Assembly (NCBI GenBank): GCA_020634515.1
Contig: JACKBL010000003.1
Location: 310,001 to 374,000, forward strand
DNA: 64,000 nucleotides
Direction of reading: 5' to 3'
Origin: Ardenticatenales bacterium
Lineage (GTDB): Bacteria; Chloroflexota; Anaerolineae; Promineifilales; Promineifilaceae
Of this stretch, positions 8,001-16,519 are shown one piece after another (position 1 is the stretch's first letter; each line of letters starts with the position of its first letter). The notes under the pieces are model-generated. The model saw only the letters and a list, made by a program, of their open reading frames with translations, ran no database searches and was not told the origin of the DNA. The position numbers were made by a program, and so were the translations under genes.

Positions 8001-9056
8001 TCACGTCGCCTCAATTTCGACGTGCCGCACAATCTTGCTCGCGCCTGGCTCGCCTGTCTCCAATAACCAGCAGGCCGCATAATGCAGATTGCCATAATCT
8101 TTCAGCACCGGCTCATCCTGAGAGCATTTATCGAAAGCCAACGGGCAACGTGTGTGAAAACGACAGCCACGCGGCGGATTCAGCGGGCTGGGCACGTCCC
8201 CTTCCAGAATAATGCGCTTGCGTTTGTAGGTAGGATCGGGCACGGGAATCGCGGACAGAAGGGCCTGTGTATACGGATGCAGCGGATCGGCATACAGGTC
8301 TTCGCGCGCGGCCACTTCCACGATCTTGCCCAGATACATCACACCTACGCGGTCGCTGAAGTGTTCCACCACGCTCAGATTATGCGCAATGAAAAGATAC
8401 GTCAGACCAAATTCCGACTGGAGTTCTTTCAGAATGTTCAGCACCTGGGCTTGAATGGACACATCCAAAGCGGAGACAGGTTCGTCGCACACGATGAATT
8501 TGGGGCGGAGGGCCAGAGCGCGGGCGATGCCGATGCGCTGCCGCTGACCACCAGAAAACTCGTGCGGATAGCGACGGGCATGGTCGGCGCGCAAGCCAAC
8601 GCGGGTGAGCATCTCCACGACGACGTCATACCGCTCCTGCGCGTTCTTCTTCGTGTGTACGCGCAATCCTTCGCCAATGCTCTCGCCGACGGGCATACGC
8701 GGATCCAGCGAGGAATACGGGTCTTGGAAGATAATCTGCATGTCGCGGCGCATCTTCTTCAAGTCCGCGCCGTTGAGGTCAAAGATGTTTTGCCCATCAA
8801 AAGTGACGGTCCCGCTTGTTGCCGGCAGCAAACGCAAAATCGTGCGTCCCACTGTTGTTTTGCCGCAGCCCGACTCGCCTACCAGACCAAACGATTCGCC
8901 TTCATAAATGAAGAAGGAAACATCATCCACAGCCTTAACCCAGGCTTTCACCCGTTGCAGCAAGCCAGCGCGTACGGGGAAGAATTTCTGCAAGTTCTTC
9001 ACCTCTAACAGAACTCGTTTTTCTCGCTCGGGGCCTTGTTTTTTCTTATAGGACAT
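8001..9056 (-). CDS. Oligo/dipeptide ABC transporter ATP-binding protein (OppF/DppF type)
   Basis: A 351-residue ATPase. Walker A is G-E-S-G-C-G-K-T-T, the signature is F-S-G-G-Q-R-Q-R-I-G-I-A-R-A-L, Walker B is F-I-V-C-D-E-P-V-S-A-L-D-V-S, and a switch His lies in L-F-I-A-H-N-L-S-V-V. The C-terminal oligopeptide-transporter extension has C-R-F-H-T-R-C-P-L-A, with cysteines that in relatives bind an Fe-S cluster or metal. It pairs with the ATPase at 9074-10054 (17-base gap) to energise the two permeases upstream. It is the last gene of the operon, followed by a strong terminator. Peptide import is the family role, but other solutes are possible. Confidence 0.92.
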   Translation of the reverse strand: MSYKKKQGPEREKRVLLEVKNLQKFFPVRAGLLQRVKAWVKAVDDVSFFIYEGESFGLVGESGCGKTTVGRTILRLLPATSGTVTFDGQNIFDLNGADLKKMRRDMQIIFQDPYSSLDPRMPVGESIGEGLRVHTKKNAQERYDVVVEMLTRVGLRADHARRYPHEFSGGQRQRIGIARALALRPKFIVCDEPVSALDVSIQAQVLNILKELQSEFGLTYLFIAHNLSVVEHFSDRVGVMYLGKIVEVAAREDLYADPLHPYTQALLSAIPVPDPTYKRKRIILEGDVPSPLNPPRGCRFHTRCPLAFDKCSQDEPVLKDYGNLHYAACWLLETGEPGASKIVRHVEIEAT

Positions 9057-9073
9057 GAGTCACGCCTCTCCTC

Positions 9074-10054
9074 TTACTCGTACAACCAGCAGCGCACTTT
9101 GTGGTTCGGCGCAATCAATTTCAATTGCGGCTCTTCCTGAGTGCAGATTTCCAATTCATTGCGCACGCGCTCAACACAACGGGGAGCAAACTTGCACCCT
9201 GGGGGCAAATCGGTCAAATTGGGGACGGAACCAGGAATAGTCGTCAACTCCTTGTCAGTCTGCCCCAAAACGGGCGTTGAGCCAATCAGGGCTGTTGTGT
9301 AGGGATGTTTCGGCGTCTGGAACAGGTCATAAACGGAAGCCTCCTCCACGATACGCCCGGCATACATCACATCCACCCGGTCGCACATTTCCGCCACGAC
9401 GCCCAAGTCATGCGTGATCAGGATAATAGAGGTATCCATTTTAGAGCGGAGATTGCGCATCAAGTCCAAAATCTGCGCCTGAATCGTCACATCCAGGGCG
9501 GTGGTAGGCTCGTCGGCAATCAGCAGTTCCGGCACGCAAGCCAGGGCCATAGCGATCATCACACGCTGCGCCATACCGCCTGACAATTCATGTGGGAATG
9601 CTTTGATACGCGACTCTGGCTCAGGAATTCCCACCATCGTCAATAGCTCAATGGCCCGCTTTTCGCCCGCCTCTTTCCCCAGGTCCTGGTGAATAAAAAG
9701 CACTTCGGACAACTGCTCACCCACACGAAAGACCGGATTCAAACAACTTGTGGGTTGCTGGAAGATCATTGAGATACGATTTCCTCGAATCTTCATCATC
9801 TTGGATTCTGGCGTATTCACCAGATCCACGTTATCGAAGATGATATTCCCATCTACGATCTTCCCCGGTTGTCCTATCAGGCGCATAATCGAAAGCGAGG
9901 TGACGCTCTTGCCGCATCCCGATTCACCAACAATACCCAGTACCTCACCCCGTTTGACAGCGAAGTCAACGCCGTCTACAGCGCGAACAACACCGCCTTC
10001 AGTGAAGAATTGGGTCTTAAGCCCTTTTACTTCAAGGATGTTTTCCTTTTCCAC
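9074..10054 (-). CDS. Oligo/dipeptide ABC transporter ATP-binding protein (OppD/DppD type)
   Basis: A 326-residue ATPase. Walker A is G-E-S-G-C-G-K-S-V, the Q-loop is M-I-F-Q-Q-P-T-S-C-L-N-P, the signature is L-S-G-G-M-A-Q-R-V-M-I-A-M-A-L, Walker B is L-L-I-A-D-E-P-T-T-A-L-D-V-T, and the switch region is L-I-T-H-D-L-G-V-V. The C-terminal extension includes C-K-F-A-P-R-C. The M-A-Q-R variant of the signature separates OppD/DppD from the OppF/DppF partner next door. Together with the two permeases and the lipoprotein at 12725-14674 it completes a five-part importer. It starts 25 bases after the stop of the permease at 10080. Confidence 0.92.
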   Translation of the reverse strand: MEKENILEVKGLKTQFFTEGGVVRAVDGVDFAVKRGEVLGIVGESGCGKSVTSLSIMRLIGQPGKIVDGNIIFDNVDLVNTPESKMMKIRGNRISMIFQQPTSCLNPVFRVGEQLSEVLFIHQDLGKEAGEKRAIELLTMVGIPEPESRIKAFPHELSGGMAQRVMIAMALACVPELLIADEPTTALDVTIQAQILDLMRNLRSKMDTSIILITHDLGVVAEMCDRVDVMYAGRIVEEASVYDLFQTPKHPYTTALIGSTPVLGQTDKELTTIPGSVPNLTDLPPGCKFAPRCVERVRNELEICTQEEPQLKLIAPNHKVRCWLYE

Positions 10055-10079
10055 TTGCCTACCCCTTTGTGTGAGAAAA

Positions 10080-11057
10080 CTACAGCTTCAGGCGCGGGTC
10101 GAGGGCGTCCCGCAGACCGTCACCAAAGTAATTGAATGCCAGCGACGTGATGAAGATGGCAAATCCCGGATAGAAGGCCTTCCACGGCGCGGTGAACATG
10201 TCTTTCTGCACGTCTTGCAGCATGTTCCCCCACGTCGCCACCGGCTGCTGAATGCCAAACCCCAGGAAGCTCAACGCCGATTCGTAGATGATCACGCCGC
10301 CAAACCCCAGCGTGGCACTGACGATGATCGGCGGCAGCGCGTTCGGCAGCATGTGCCGCACGATGATGCGCAGGTCGGACAGCCCCAATGCTTTCGAGGC
10401 TTCCGTGAATTCCTGGTTGCGCAGGCTCAGCACCATCGCCCGCGCCAGGCGGCACGACCCGGTCCACCCCAGTGTCACCAGGATGAGGACGATGACCACC
10501 GCTTGCCCCCACTCCGGCTTGAGGAACGGGATGGAGACGTTCCGCAACAGCGCCGAGAGGGTCAACAGTAGCGGTAGCCCGGGCAGGATGATGATGAATT
10601 CCACCAGCCGCTGGATCAGGTTGTCCACCAGGCCACCGAAGTACCCGGAGACGGCTCCGATGAAGATGCCTATCGTTTCCTGGAAGATGGTCACGGTGAA
10701 GGCGATGAATAGGGAGAGTTGCCCCGCCAGCAGCAGCCGCATGAGGACGTCCCGCCCCAATTCGTCCGTCCCCAGCGGATGTTCCACCGAGGGCGCGGCG
10801 TTGCGGTTCAGCAGGTCTTGCGTGTCTCGCGTGTACGGCATGTCTTGCTTCTGCGCGTAGTTGTAGTAGGTGCGACTCCCCATCACCATCGGACCGACGA
10901 CCACGGTCAGGAGCATCAGCAGAATGACCACCAGGCTGGCGGTCGCCAGGCGATGCCGGCGCAGCCGGTTCCAATAGGTCAGTAACAGGGGTTCGGGTTT
11001 GCTCGTCAGCAGGGCTTCCGCCTGCAGGGCATCTACGTCTAGTTCGGCTACGGACAT
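10080..11057 (-). CDS. Oligo/dipeptide ABC transporter permease (OppC/DppC type)
   Basis: A 325-residue permease with six predicted spans. The N-terminal cytoplasmic part is followed by the first span and the loop H-P-L-G-T-D-E-L-G-R-D-V, the hallmark of OppC/DppC proteins. The cytoplasmic EAA-type coupling loop reads E-A-S-K-A-L-G-L-S-D-L-R-I-I-V-R-H-M-L-P-N-A. It lies between the OppB-type permease (38-base gap) and the OppD-type ATPase (25-base gap). The role is half of the transmembrane channel of the peptide importer. Confidence 0.92.
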   Translation of the reverse strand: MSVAELDVDALQAEALLTSKPEPLLLTYWNRLRRHRLATASLVVILLMLLTVVVGPMVMGSRTYYNYAQKQDMPYTRDTQDLLNRNAAPSVEHPLGTDELGRDVLMRLLLAGQLSLFIAFTVTIFQETIGIFIGAVSGYFGGLVDNLIQRLVEFIIILPGLPLLLTLSALLRNVSIPFLKPEWGQAVVIVLILVTLGWTGSCRLARAMVLSLRNQEFTEASKALGLSDLRIIVRHMLPNALPPIIVSATLGFGGVIIYESALSFLGFGIQQPVATWGNMLQDVQKDMFTAPWKAFYPGFAIFITSLAFNYFGDGLRDALDPRLKL

Positions 11058-11095
11058 GGTTCCTTCCTTCAGATTTTAGGTATGCGCTATGCGGT

Positions 11096-12283
11096 TTACT
11101 CGAAGCGGATGCGCGGGTCTACCACCGTGTACAGCAGGTCGCCCACCAGGGTGGCGACGACCACCAGGATGGCCGTGATGAACAGGTAGCCCATGACGAT
11201 GGGCCAGTCGCTCTGCCCCAGCGCGGAGATGAACAACCGCCCCATCCCCGGGTAGTTGAAGATGGTTTCGGTGAGGATCGCCCCGCCGAAGATGCCCGGT
11301 ATCTGGAACACGACGATGGTGATGAGCGGGATGAGGGCGTTGCGCGTGGCGTGTTTCAGAATCACGACCCGCTCGCTCAGTCCTTTGGCCCGTGCCGTGC
11401 GCACGTAGTCTTGCCGCAGTACTTCCAGCATCGACGAGCGCAGGAAGCGGCTCCACCCCGCCAGGTACAGCAGGCTGAGCATGATGGTCGGCAGGACCAG
11501 GTGGATGATGCGGTCCCCCAGTGACCCGGCGCTCACCCCTAGTACGTCCTGAATGCTGCCCGGCAAGATGCGCAGGTCCACCACGTTCCCCGTGGGGAAG
11601 AATGGCAGCCCCCAGTTCTTGAAGGTGAGTCCGAAGAGGATGACCAGCATCAGGCCAAACCAGAATGCCGGCATCGATATCCCAAAGAAGCTGAACGTCG
11701 TCACCGCATAGTCCAGCGCCGAGTACTGCCGCACGGCCGAGATGATGCCGATGGGCACGGCGATCAGCAACGAAAACAGCGTCGCCGAGGCCATCAGGAT
11801 GGTCGTGTCCTTGATGCGCCCTTCGATGATGCCCATCACGTCCTGTCCCCGTGCCAGTTTCCACGACTTGCCCCAGTCCCCGCGCACGATCCCCCGCTGG
11901 CATGGATACCCCTTGCCCGGTTCTACGCCTTCGTTCGTCCCACCCGCATCCCGGCATTGTGCCAACTGGAAATCCGCCCACGTCCCCGTCACCGGCAGCG
12001 TCTTGGCGTTCCCCGGGTTGCCGATGGCGTTCCCCAATTCATCAACCCAATCTTCCCCCGCAACCCAGGTCAAATACCCCAGCCACACCGGCCGGTTCAG
12101 CCCCAGGTTCGCGCGCATCACGTCGATCTCGTGTTCCGTGAAGCGGGCGCGGCGGTCTCCGCCCAGGTTGATGCCGGACAACGGGTCGCCCGGTGCGGCT
12201 TGCAGCAGCACGTAGATGGCAATGGTGGCTCCGAATACCACCATGATCATCTGTAGCCCTCGTCGAATGAGATAATTCGTCAT
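11096..12283 (-). CDS. Oligo/dipeptide ABC transporter permease (OppB/DppB type)
   Basis: A 395-residue permease, longer than the usual 310-330 because the first periplasmic loop is extended (about residues 60-150, containing cysteines in A-Q-C-R-D-A and P-C-Q-R-G). It starts M-T-N-Y-L-I-R-R-G-L-Q-M, a typical OppB N-terminus, and carries the coupling loop V-R-T-A-R-A-K-G-L-S-E-R-V-V-I-L-K-H-A-T-R-N-A-L-I-P. A strong ribosome-binding site (GGAGGTAAAGAG-ATG) decides the start. It is the first of the four membrane and ATPase genes. The lipoprotein gene upstream is separated from it by a terminator, so the four genes may have their own promoter in 12284-12650. Confidence 0.92.
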   Translation of the reverse strand: MTNYLIRRGLQMIMVVFGATIAIYVLLQAAPGDPLSGINLGGDRRARFTEHEIDVMRANLGLNRPVWLGYLTWVAGEDWVDELGNAIGNPGNAKTLPVTGTWADFQLAQCRDAGGTNEGVEPGKGYPCQRGIVRGDWGKSWKLARGQDVMGIIEGRIKDTTILMASATLFSLLIAVPIGIISAVRQYSALDYAVTTFSFFGISMPAFWFGLMLVILFGLTFKNWGLPFFPTGNVVDLRILPGSIQDVLGVSAGSLGDRIIHLVLPTIMLSLLYLAGWSRFLRSSMLEVLRQDYVRTARAKGLSERVVILKHATRNALIPLITIVVFQIPGIFGGAILTETIFNYPGMGRLFISALGQSDWPIVMGYLFITAILVVVATLVGDLLYTVVDPRIRFE

Positions 12284-12649
12284 CTCTTTACCTCCAAACT
12301 ATATGTGCTCTTGAAGATGGGCGTTAATGCCGGCATCTCGCGGAGTTATCGTTGCCATCAATGTCATGAGAGGGGGTCATCTTGGCGAATACGCCGACAT
12401 ATTGTAACCATATGAAGCTATTTGCCAAGCGATTTATTCCGTTTCCACAAGCCATCATACCGGACAGCGCGTGCGCGGGACCCACCGTACGGACGGGCCT
12501 GGACAGGAACAATCAGAGCGATATGGAAGCTGGAAGACAGAAGGAGAGCTTTCATGAAGAAAGATACAAATAAACCGGCAGGATGTAGCAGAATGCGACG
12601 ATGCGAAATTTTAACCTATTACGTCGAAACTTCCAAAGTCTGTTTTTCC
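12284..12649. other. Intergenic leader of the permease/ATPase genes
   Basis: Between the lipoprotein terminator and the OppB-type start. It holds one TGCCGGCA octamer (12329) and a weak TATAGT-like -10 on the minus strand near 12300. No gene, riboswitch or repeat family is evident. Confidence 0.4.
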
Positions 12650-12654
12650 GTGGG

Positions 12655-12692
12655 AAAAGAAAAATGGCAGCACCAAACCTGGTGCTGCCATT
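12655..12692 (-). terminator. Rho-independent terminator after the first peptide-binding lipoprotein
   Basis: On the minus strand, a 13-bp stem (12663-12675 with 12680-12692, core GGCAGCACCA) with a four-base loop is followed by a T-rich tract (complement of the A-rich 12655-12664). It would separate high expression of the binding protein from the membrane components downstream. Confidence 0.85.
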
Positions 12693-12724
12693 CTCATTTA
12701 AGGCATCAAACCCCTGTCAAGAGC

Positions 12725-14674
12725 CTATTGGTTGAGATCGATCTCGAAGATGTTGTACAGCTCCGAGTTCTGGGTCGGGTCCACGCCGAAGTTCATGACT
12801 TCGGGACGGGCCGCGGCAACCTTCAGGCGCAGGAACAACGGAATCACAGGCACGTTCTCGGAGAAGATCAGCTGGGCATCCTTGTGATTTTGCTCATACT
12901 CGGCTGTACCCGGCAGAGAAGCCAGGGCCGCCTTGCAAGCCGTATCGTAGTCCGCATTGCTCCAACCCGTTTCGTTCGCGCCACCCCAACCGGCATAACC
13001 TTCTTCCGGTGGGCCGGGGATTTCGTCGGTGATGTACAGGTTGCAGGAGGGGTCCACACCGGTCAACCAGGCGAATTCGCCCAGGTCAAAGGTACGGCCA
13101 AACAGCGGGCCTTCGGGGCCGTCAGCGAACCACTCGCCGGCGGGCAGGTAATACAGGTCAATCTGAACGCCACAAGCAGACAGATTTTCCTTGAAGATCT
13201 GGGTCAACTGCTGACGCATTTCGTTGCCGGTGGTCGTGCCCAACGTCACGATGAAGTTCTCACCGGTGGTCGGGTGGTTGCGGAGACCGTCGCCATCCGA
13301 ATCCGTGAAGCCAGCTTCGTCCAGAAGTTTGTTGGCGGCATCCACGTCGTACGGCCACTGTACGTTGTTCTGGTTGAACAGCGGGTGGACGCTGGGGATG
13401 TAGCTGCTGATAACTTCGGAACGGCCATAGAGGATGTTGTCCACCATGCTCTGGCGGTCGGTGCACATCGTGAAGGCCTGACGCACACGCACGTCGTCGA
13501 ACCAGACGGTGCGGTCGTCGTAGGGCTGGATGTTGAAGTCAATGTGCTCAAACACCGTACCGGTCTGGAAGTAGGGCACCAAAATGCCATTGGCTTCCGC
13601 TTCAATCAAGAACGGGGATTGGCCGACGTCCATACCGTCCTGCGTACCAATGTCGCACTGACCGGCAAGCAACTGGGCAATGAGCTGGTTGGTATCGGGG
13701 ACGAACTTGTAGGTGACGGTGTCCACGTAGGGGAGACCTTCGGAAGCACGATAGTAGTTGGGGTTCTTCACCAGGCTGATGTTGTCGCCGGCGACCCATT
13801 CAGTAATCATGAAGGGGCCGTCGCCCATGGGCATACGGGAGCTTTCTTCCGCTTCGTTCAGCTCGGCAGCGGTAAGACCACCCCAGGCGTGACGCGGCAG
13901 CGGCGTCCAGAAGTTGGTGAAGTATTGGGAGTCAAGATAGCCGGGCAGACCGCGCCATTCCACGGTCAGGTCGCCGGTGGCCGCATAGCTGGCCGTACGA
14001 TCAATTGTGTATTTGGAGCTTTGCGTGTCGGGGTCGGAGGCGATTTCGAAGCTGTAGACGGAGTCATCAGCGCTCACGGGCGTGCCGTCAGACCAGACGC
14101 GCGGCTTGATGGTGAACTGGACAACCAACTGCTTCATTTCCACAGGGCTGCCGTCAAAGGCCACTTCTTCGTCATTCGCGTTCGTGACGGTGACTTCTTC
14201 GCCCCAGGCCACGGGGTTGACATCGGCGTCAACCACCATGTCGCCAGGATTGACGGTCACGGTTTCAAAGAAGGCATCGCCATCAGAGAGCGAAGGCACT
14301 TTCTCAATGCCCTGTGCCTGGTAGCCATAGGACAGCGTGGTGAGGTTGTTCTCATAAACGGCATGGAGAACGGCGCTCATGGCCAACATGCTGCCGCCAT
14401 AGACGTAGAGGGTTTCCGGTTCCTGAGCCATGCAGACGATCAGGTCTTTTGGCTTGGCTTCCACCGGAGCGGCGGTCGGTTCCACTTCCACGATTTTTTC
14501 TTCGACAACCACGCGAGTTACCTCGACGGGTTGGCCTTCAACAACTACTTCTTCTTTGACTACGCGGGTCACTTCGACCGTTTCCGTGACGACCTCAGGC
14601 TGGCAGGCAGCGAGGACGACGGCGCCGAGGACCAAAATAGCCGCAATGACCCACCATCGTTTTACCATTTTCAT
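12725..14674 (-). CDS. Peptide ABC transporter substrate-binding lipoprotein (SBP family 5), copy 1
   Basis: A 649-residue secreted lipoprotein. The signal peptide ends with lipobox L-A-A-C (Cys at about residue 24). A threonine/valine-rich linker with repeated E-V-T-R-V-V follows, a style seen in Chloroflexota binding proteins. The SBP_bac_5 domain then spans about residues 75-640, with W-S-D-G-T-P-V-S-A-D-D-S-V-Y-S and the K-N-P-N-Y-Y-R region. It captures peptides or similar solutes for the permeases and ATPases downstream. The ribosome-binding site AAGGAGG precedes the ATG. It is clearly paralogous over its length to the gene at 16520-18499. A terminator follows at once. Confidence 0.92.
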   Translation of the reverse strand: MKMVKRWWVIAAILVLGAVVLAACQPEVVTETVEVTRVVKEEVVVEGQPVEVTRVVVEEKIVEVEPTAAPVEAKPKDLIVCMAQEPETLYVYGGSMLAMSAVLHAVYENNLTTLSYGYQAQGIEKVPSLSDGDAFFETVTVNPGDMVVDADVNPVAWGEEVTVTNANDEEVAFDGSPVEMKQLVVQFTIKPRVWSDGTPVSADDSVYSFEIASDPDTQSSKYTIDRTASYAATGDLTVEWRGLPGYLDSQYFTNFWTPLPRHAWGGLTAAELNEAEESSRMPMGDGPFMITEWVAGDNISLVKNPNYYRASEGLPYVDTVTYKFVPDTNQLIAQLLAGQCDIGTQDGMDVGQSPFLIEAEANGILVPYFQTGTVFEHIDFNIQPYDDRTVWFDDVRVRQAFTMCTDRQSMVDNILYGRSEVISSYIPSVHPLFNQNNVQWPYDVDAANKLLDEAGFTDSDGDGLRNHPTTGENFIVTLGTTTGNEMRQQLTQIFKENLSACGVQIDLYYLPAGEWFADGPEGPLFGRTFDLGEFAWLTGVDPSCNLYITDEIPGPPEEGYAGWGGANETGWSNADYDTACKAALASLPGTAEYEQNHKDAQLIFSENVPVIPLFLRLKVAAARPEVMNFGVDPTQNSELYNIFEIDLNQ

Positions 14675-15268
14675 AGTTTGGGTTCCTCCTTAAGAACGCA
14701 CGTAACTCTGGTAAACAATTAGAGTGAAAATTGGGGTTTGTGCCCAGTTATCGCTGGCGATGGTTCTTGGGCCATCAGCCTGTACGATAATCTCAAAATA
14801 GTAGGGGGGTGCAGATTCATATCTGCTGTTTGTCCGCTGCGCGGCATGAACCTGGTGGCAGGCGCAGCTTCAGAGTGTGTTGCATGTGCCGGCATTTCAA
14901 CCATCAACCGGTCTCTATTCCCAAGCCACACAAACCGATTCGTTTTGTGAGAGCGCACCAATTAGGATTTGGGTTGGTACACACATTCTGGATTCAATAC
15001 TATTAGAAACGGTGGGCAAAAACAAGGCAACAAAACGGCTTATTAGTGGCTTTATGGTGACATTTGGGTGACATTACTCGTTTTTGAGCCGGATTGGGCA
15101 TTCCAAATGGACTTGAAAAGGTCATATCGGTGACAGTCGGGGTTGTTCGCTCAAACGCGCCGACGCCAGAATTCCGCGCCGTGGCGGGAAATTGCTACAA
15201 TTCTGAAAAGAAAACCCCCGCGGCGACGGCAGCGTATCCGCCCGCGCCCCACTACCACGGAGCATACG
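14675..15268. other. Divergent intergenic region without a supported gene
   Basis: This 594-base stretch separates the lipoprotein gene (minus) from the molybdopterin protein gene (plus). It is lower in G+C around 14990-15080 and contains GTGACATTTGGGTGACATT near 15056-15074, resembling GTGTCATTTCGGTGAC upstream of the second lipoprotein copy (about 18886-18901). This may be a shared operator. Short open frames here show no family resemblance. Confidence 0.4.
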
Positions 15269-16396
15269 ATGACGGCTGCAACGGCTTCACCCAGACAATT
15301 CTCCCGGCGGGACATGCTGCGACTGCTGGCCGGAGGCAGCGCGGGCTTCCTGGTGGCGGCCTGTCGCCCCCCAAATCCGCCGCCAGACGCAACCACTCTC
15401 CCTACGCCAGCGGCAAGTGCGGCGGCAGCCACAACCACGCCCGCCGCGGCAACGGCCACACCCCCTTCGCCCCCGCCCTGGCAACCGCCAACGACCACGC
15501 GCATCACGCCGAATGAGGACTTTTATACACTCAAATACAATCCGGAACCACCGCCAGACGTGGACGTGGCGAGCTACCGCCTGGAAATTATGGGCGTGGT
15601 TGATCGGCCCTTGTCTCTATCATTGGCGGAGATCATGGCTTACCCATCCGTTATCCAGATGCGCACGCTGCAATGTATCAGTAATCCGGTGGGGGGGAAC
15701 TTAATCGGCAATGCGATGTGGAAGGGGGTGCGGATGAAGCAGTTGTTGGCGGATGCCGGCATTCAATCCCCCACCCACCACCTCAAACTCGAATCCCTGG
15801 ATGGCTACGACACAGGCATCCCCGCCTCCCTGGCCCTGGACGAAAACGCCCTCCTCGTCTACGAAATGAACGGAGACCCCCTCCCTGCCGCGCATGGCTT
15901 CCCCCTCCGCTGCCTCTGGCCTGGTCGCTATGGGCAAAAACAACCCAAGTGGCTGCACCGCGTCACCGTGCAGCGCACGCCGCACCTGGGGCACTGGGAA
16001 TCACAGGGCTGGAGCGACGAGGCGCGAATCAATCCCACGGCCATTATCGAAACACCCCCCGAAAACAGTACGCAGTCGCCCGATTTTTACGTCGGCGGCA
16101 TCGCCAATGCCACGGATGTGGGCCTGGAGGGGGTGGAGGTGAGCCTGGACGGAGGCGCGACATGGCAGCAGGCGGAGCTGCTGCGCGGACCGTCGTCGCT
16201 AGTTTGGACGCATTGGTGGGTGCGCGTGCAGGGGGGAAATGCCGGCACTTACCGCATCCTGGCTAATACAACGGACAATGCCGGCAACGATCAATCCCTC
16301 CCTGGTCGCGCCAACCGACTGCTGGGCGGCGCCTTCCCTGACGGCGTCGATGAAATGCAGCAACTAACCATTCGCGTCATCGGCGCACAAGGATAA
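15269..16396 (+). CDS. Sulfite-oxidase-family molybdopterin oxidoreductase with Tat signal
   Basis: About 375 residues. The N-terminus has a twin-arginine motif, F-S-R-R-D-M-L-R-L-L, and a hydrophobic stretch ending V-A-A-C, so it may be a Tat lipoprotein. A low-complexity T-P-A linker follows. The molybdopterin domain shows T-L-Q-C-I-S-N, where the Cys should be the molybdenum ligand, and the C-terminal Mo-co-dimerisation domain has G-V-E-V-S-L-D-G-G-A-T-W. The family includes plant nitrate reductase, sulfite oxidase and SorT. The true substrate is unknown, and no heme or cytochrome gene lies next to it. I chose the ATG at 15269 because it directly precedes the Tat motif; the frame is open further upstream. 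Confidence 0.88.
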   Translation: MTAATASPRQFSRRDMLRLLAGGSAGFLVAACRPPNPPPDATTLPTPAASAAAATTTPAAATATPPSPPPWQPPTTTRITPNEDFYTLKYNPEPPPDVDVASYRLEIMGVVDRPLSLSLAEIMAYPSVIQMRTLQCISNPVGGNLIGNAMWKGVRMKQLLADAGIQSPTHHLKLESLDGYDTGIPASLALDENALLVYEMNGDPLPAAHGFPLRCLWPGRYGQKQPKWLHRVTVQRTPHLGHWESQGWSDEARINPTAIIETPPENSTQSPDFYVGGIANATDVGLEGVEVSLDGGATWQQAELLRGPSSLVWTHWWVRVQGGNAGTYRILANTTDNAGNDQSLPGRANRLLGGAFPDGVDEMQQLTIRVIGAQG

Positions 16397-16420
16397 AAAC
16401 CGCGCGGGCGGCGGAAACAA

Positions 16421-16460
16421 AAAGAGCGGCAAACGCTGATCGTTTGCCGCTCTTTCTTTT
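16421..16460. terminator. Bidirectional terminator between convergent genes
   Basis: A perfect 15-bp stem (16421-16435 with 16441-16455, core GAGCGGCAAACG) with a 5-base loop, T-rich on the plus side (CTTTCTTTTTT) and, read on the minus strand, followed by TTTTTG. It serves both the molybdopterin gene (plus) and the second lipoprotein gene (minus). Confidence 0.85.
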
Positions 16461-16519
16461 TTAGCGCATGACCTGCCGCCACAAGCATCTGCCACGGCAA
16501 GTCAGCCTACTTTAACACA

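Noticed and set aside
12422..14722. A 766-codon plus-strand open frame opposite the first lipoprotein gene
   Set aside because: It is a GC-rich shadow of the real minus-strand gene, which has the lipobox, family motifs and ribosome-binding site. Similar shadows face copy 2 (17000-18985), valS (42433-45108), the GH57 gene (56277-58397) and the membrane protein at 470-2044 (431-2122).
14738..14950. 70-codon plus-strand frame upstream of the molybdopterin gene
   Set aside because: No ribosome-binding site or known motif; it overlaps the leader of the minus-strand lipoprotein gene.
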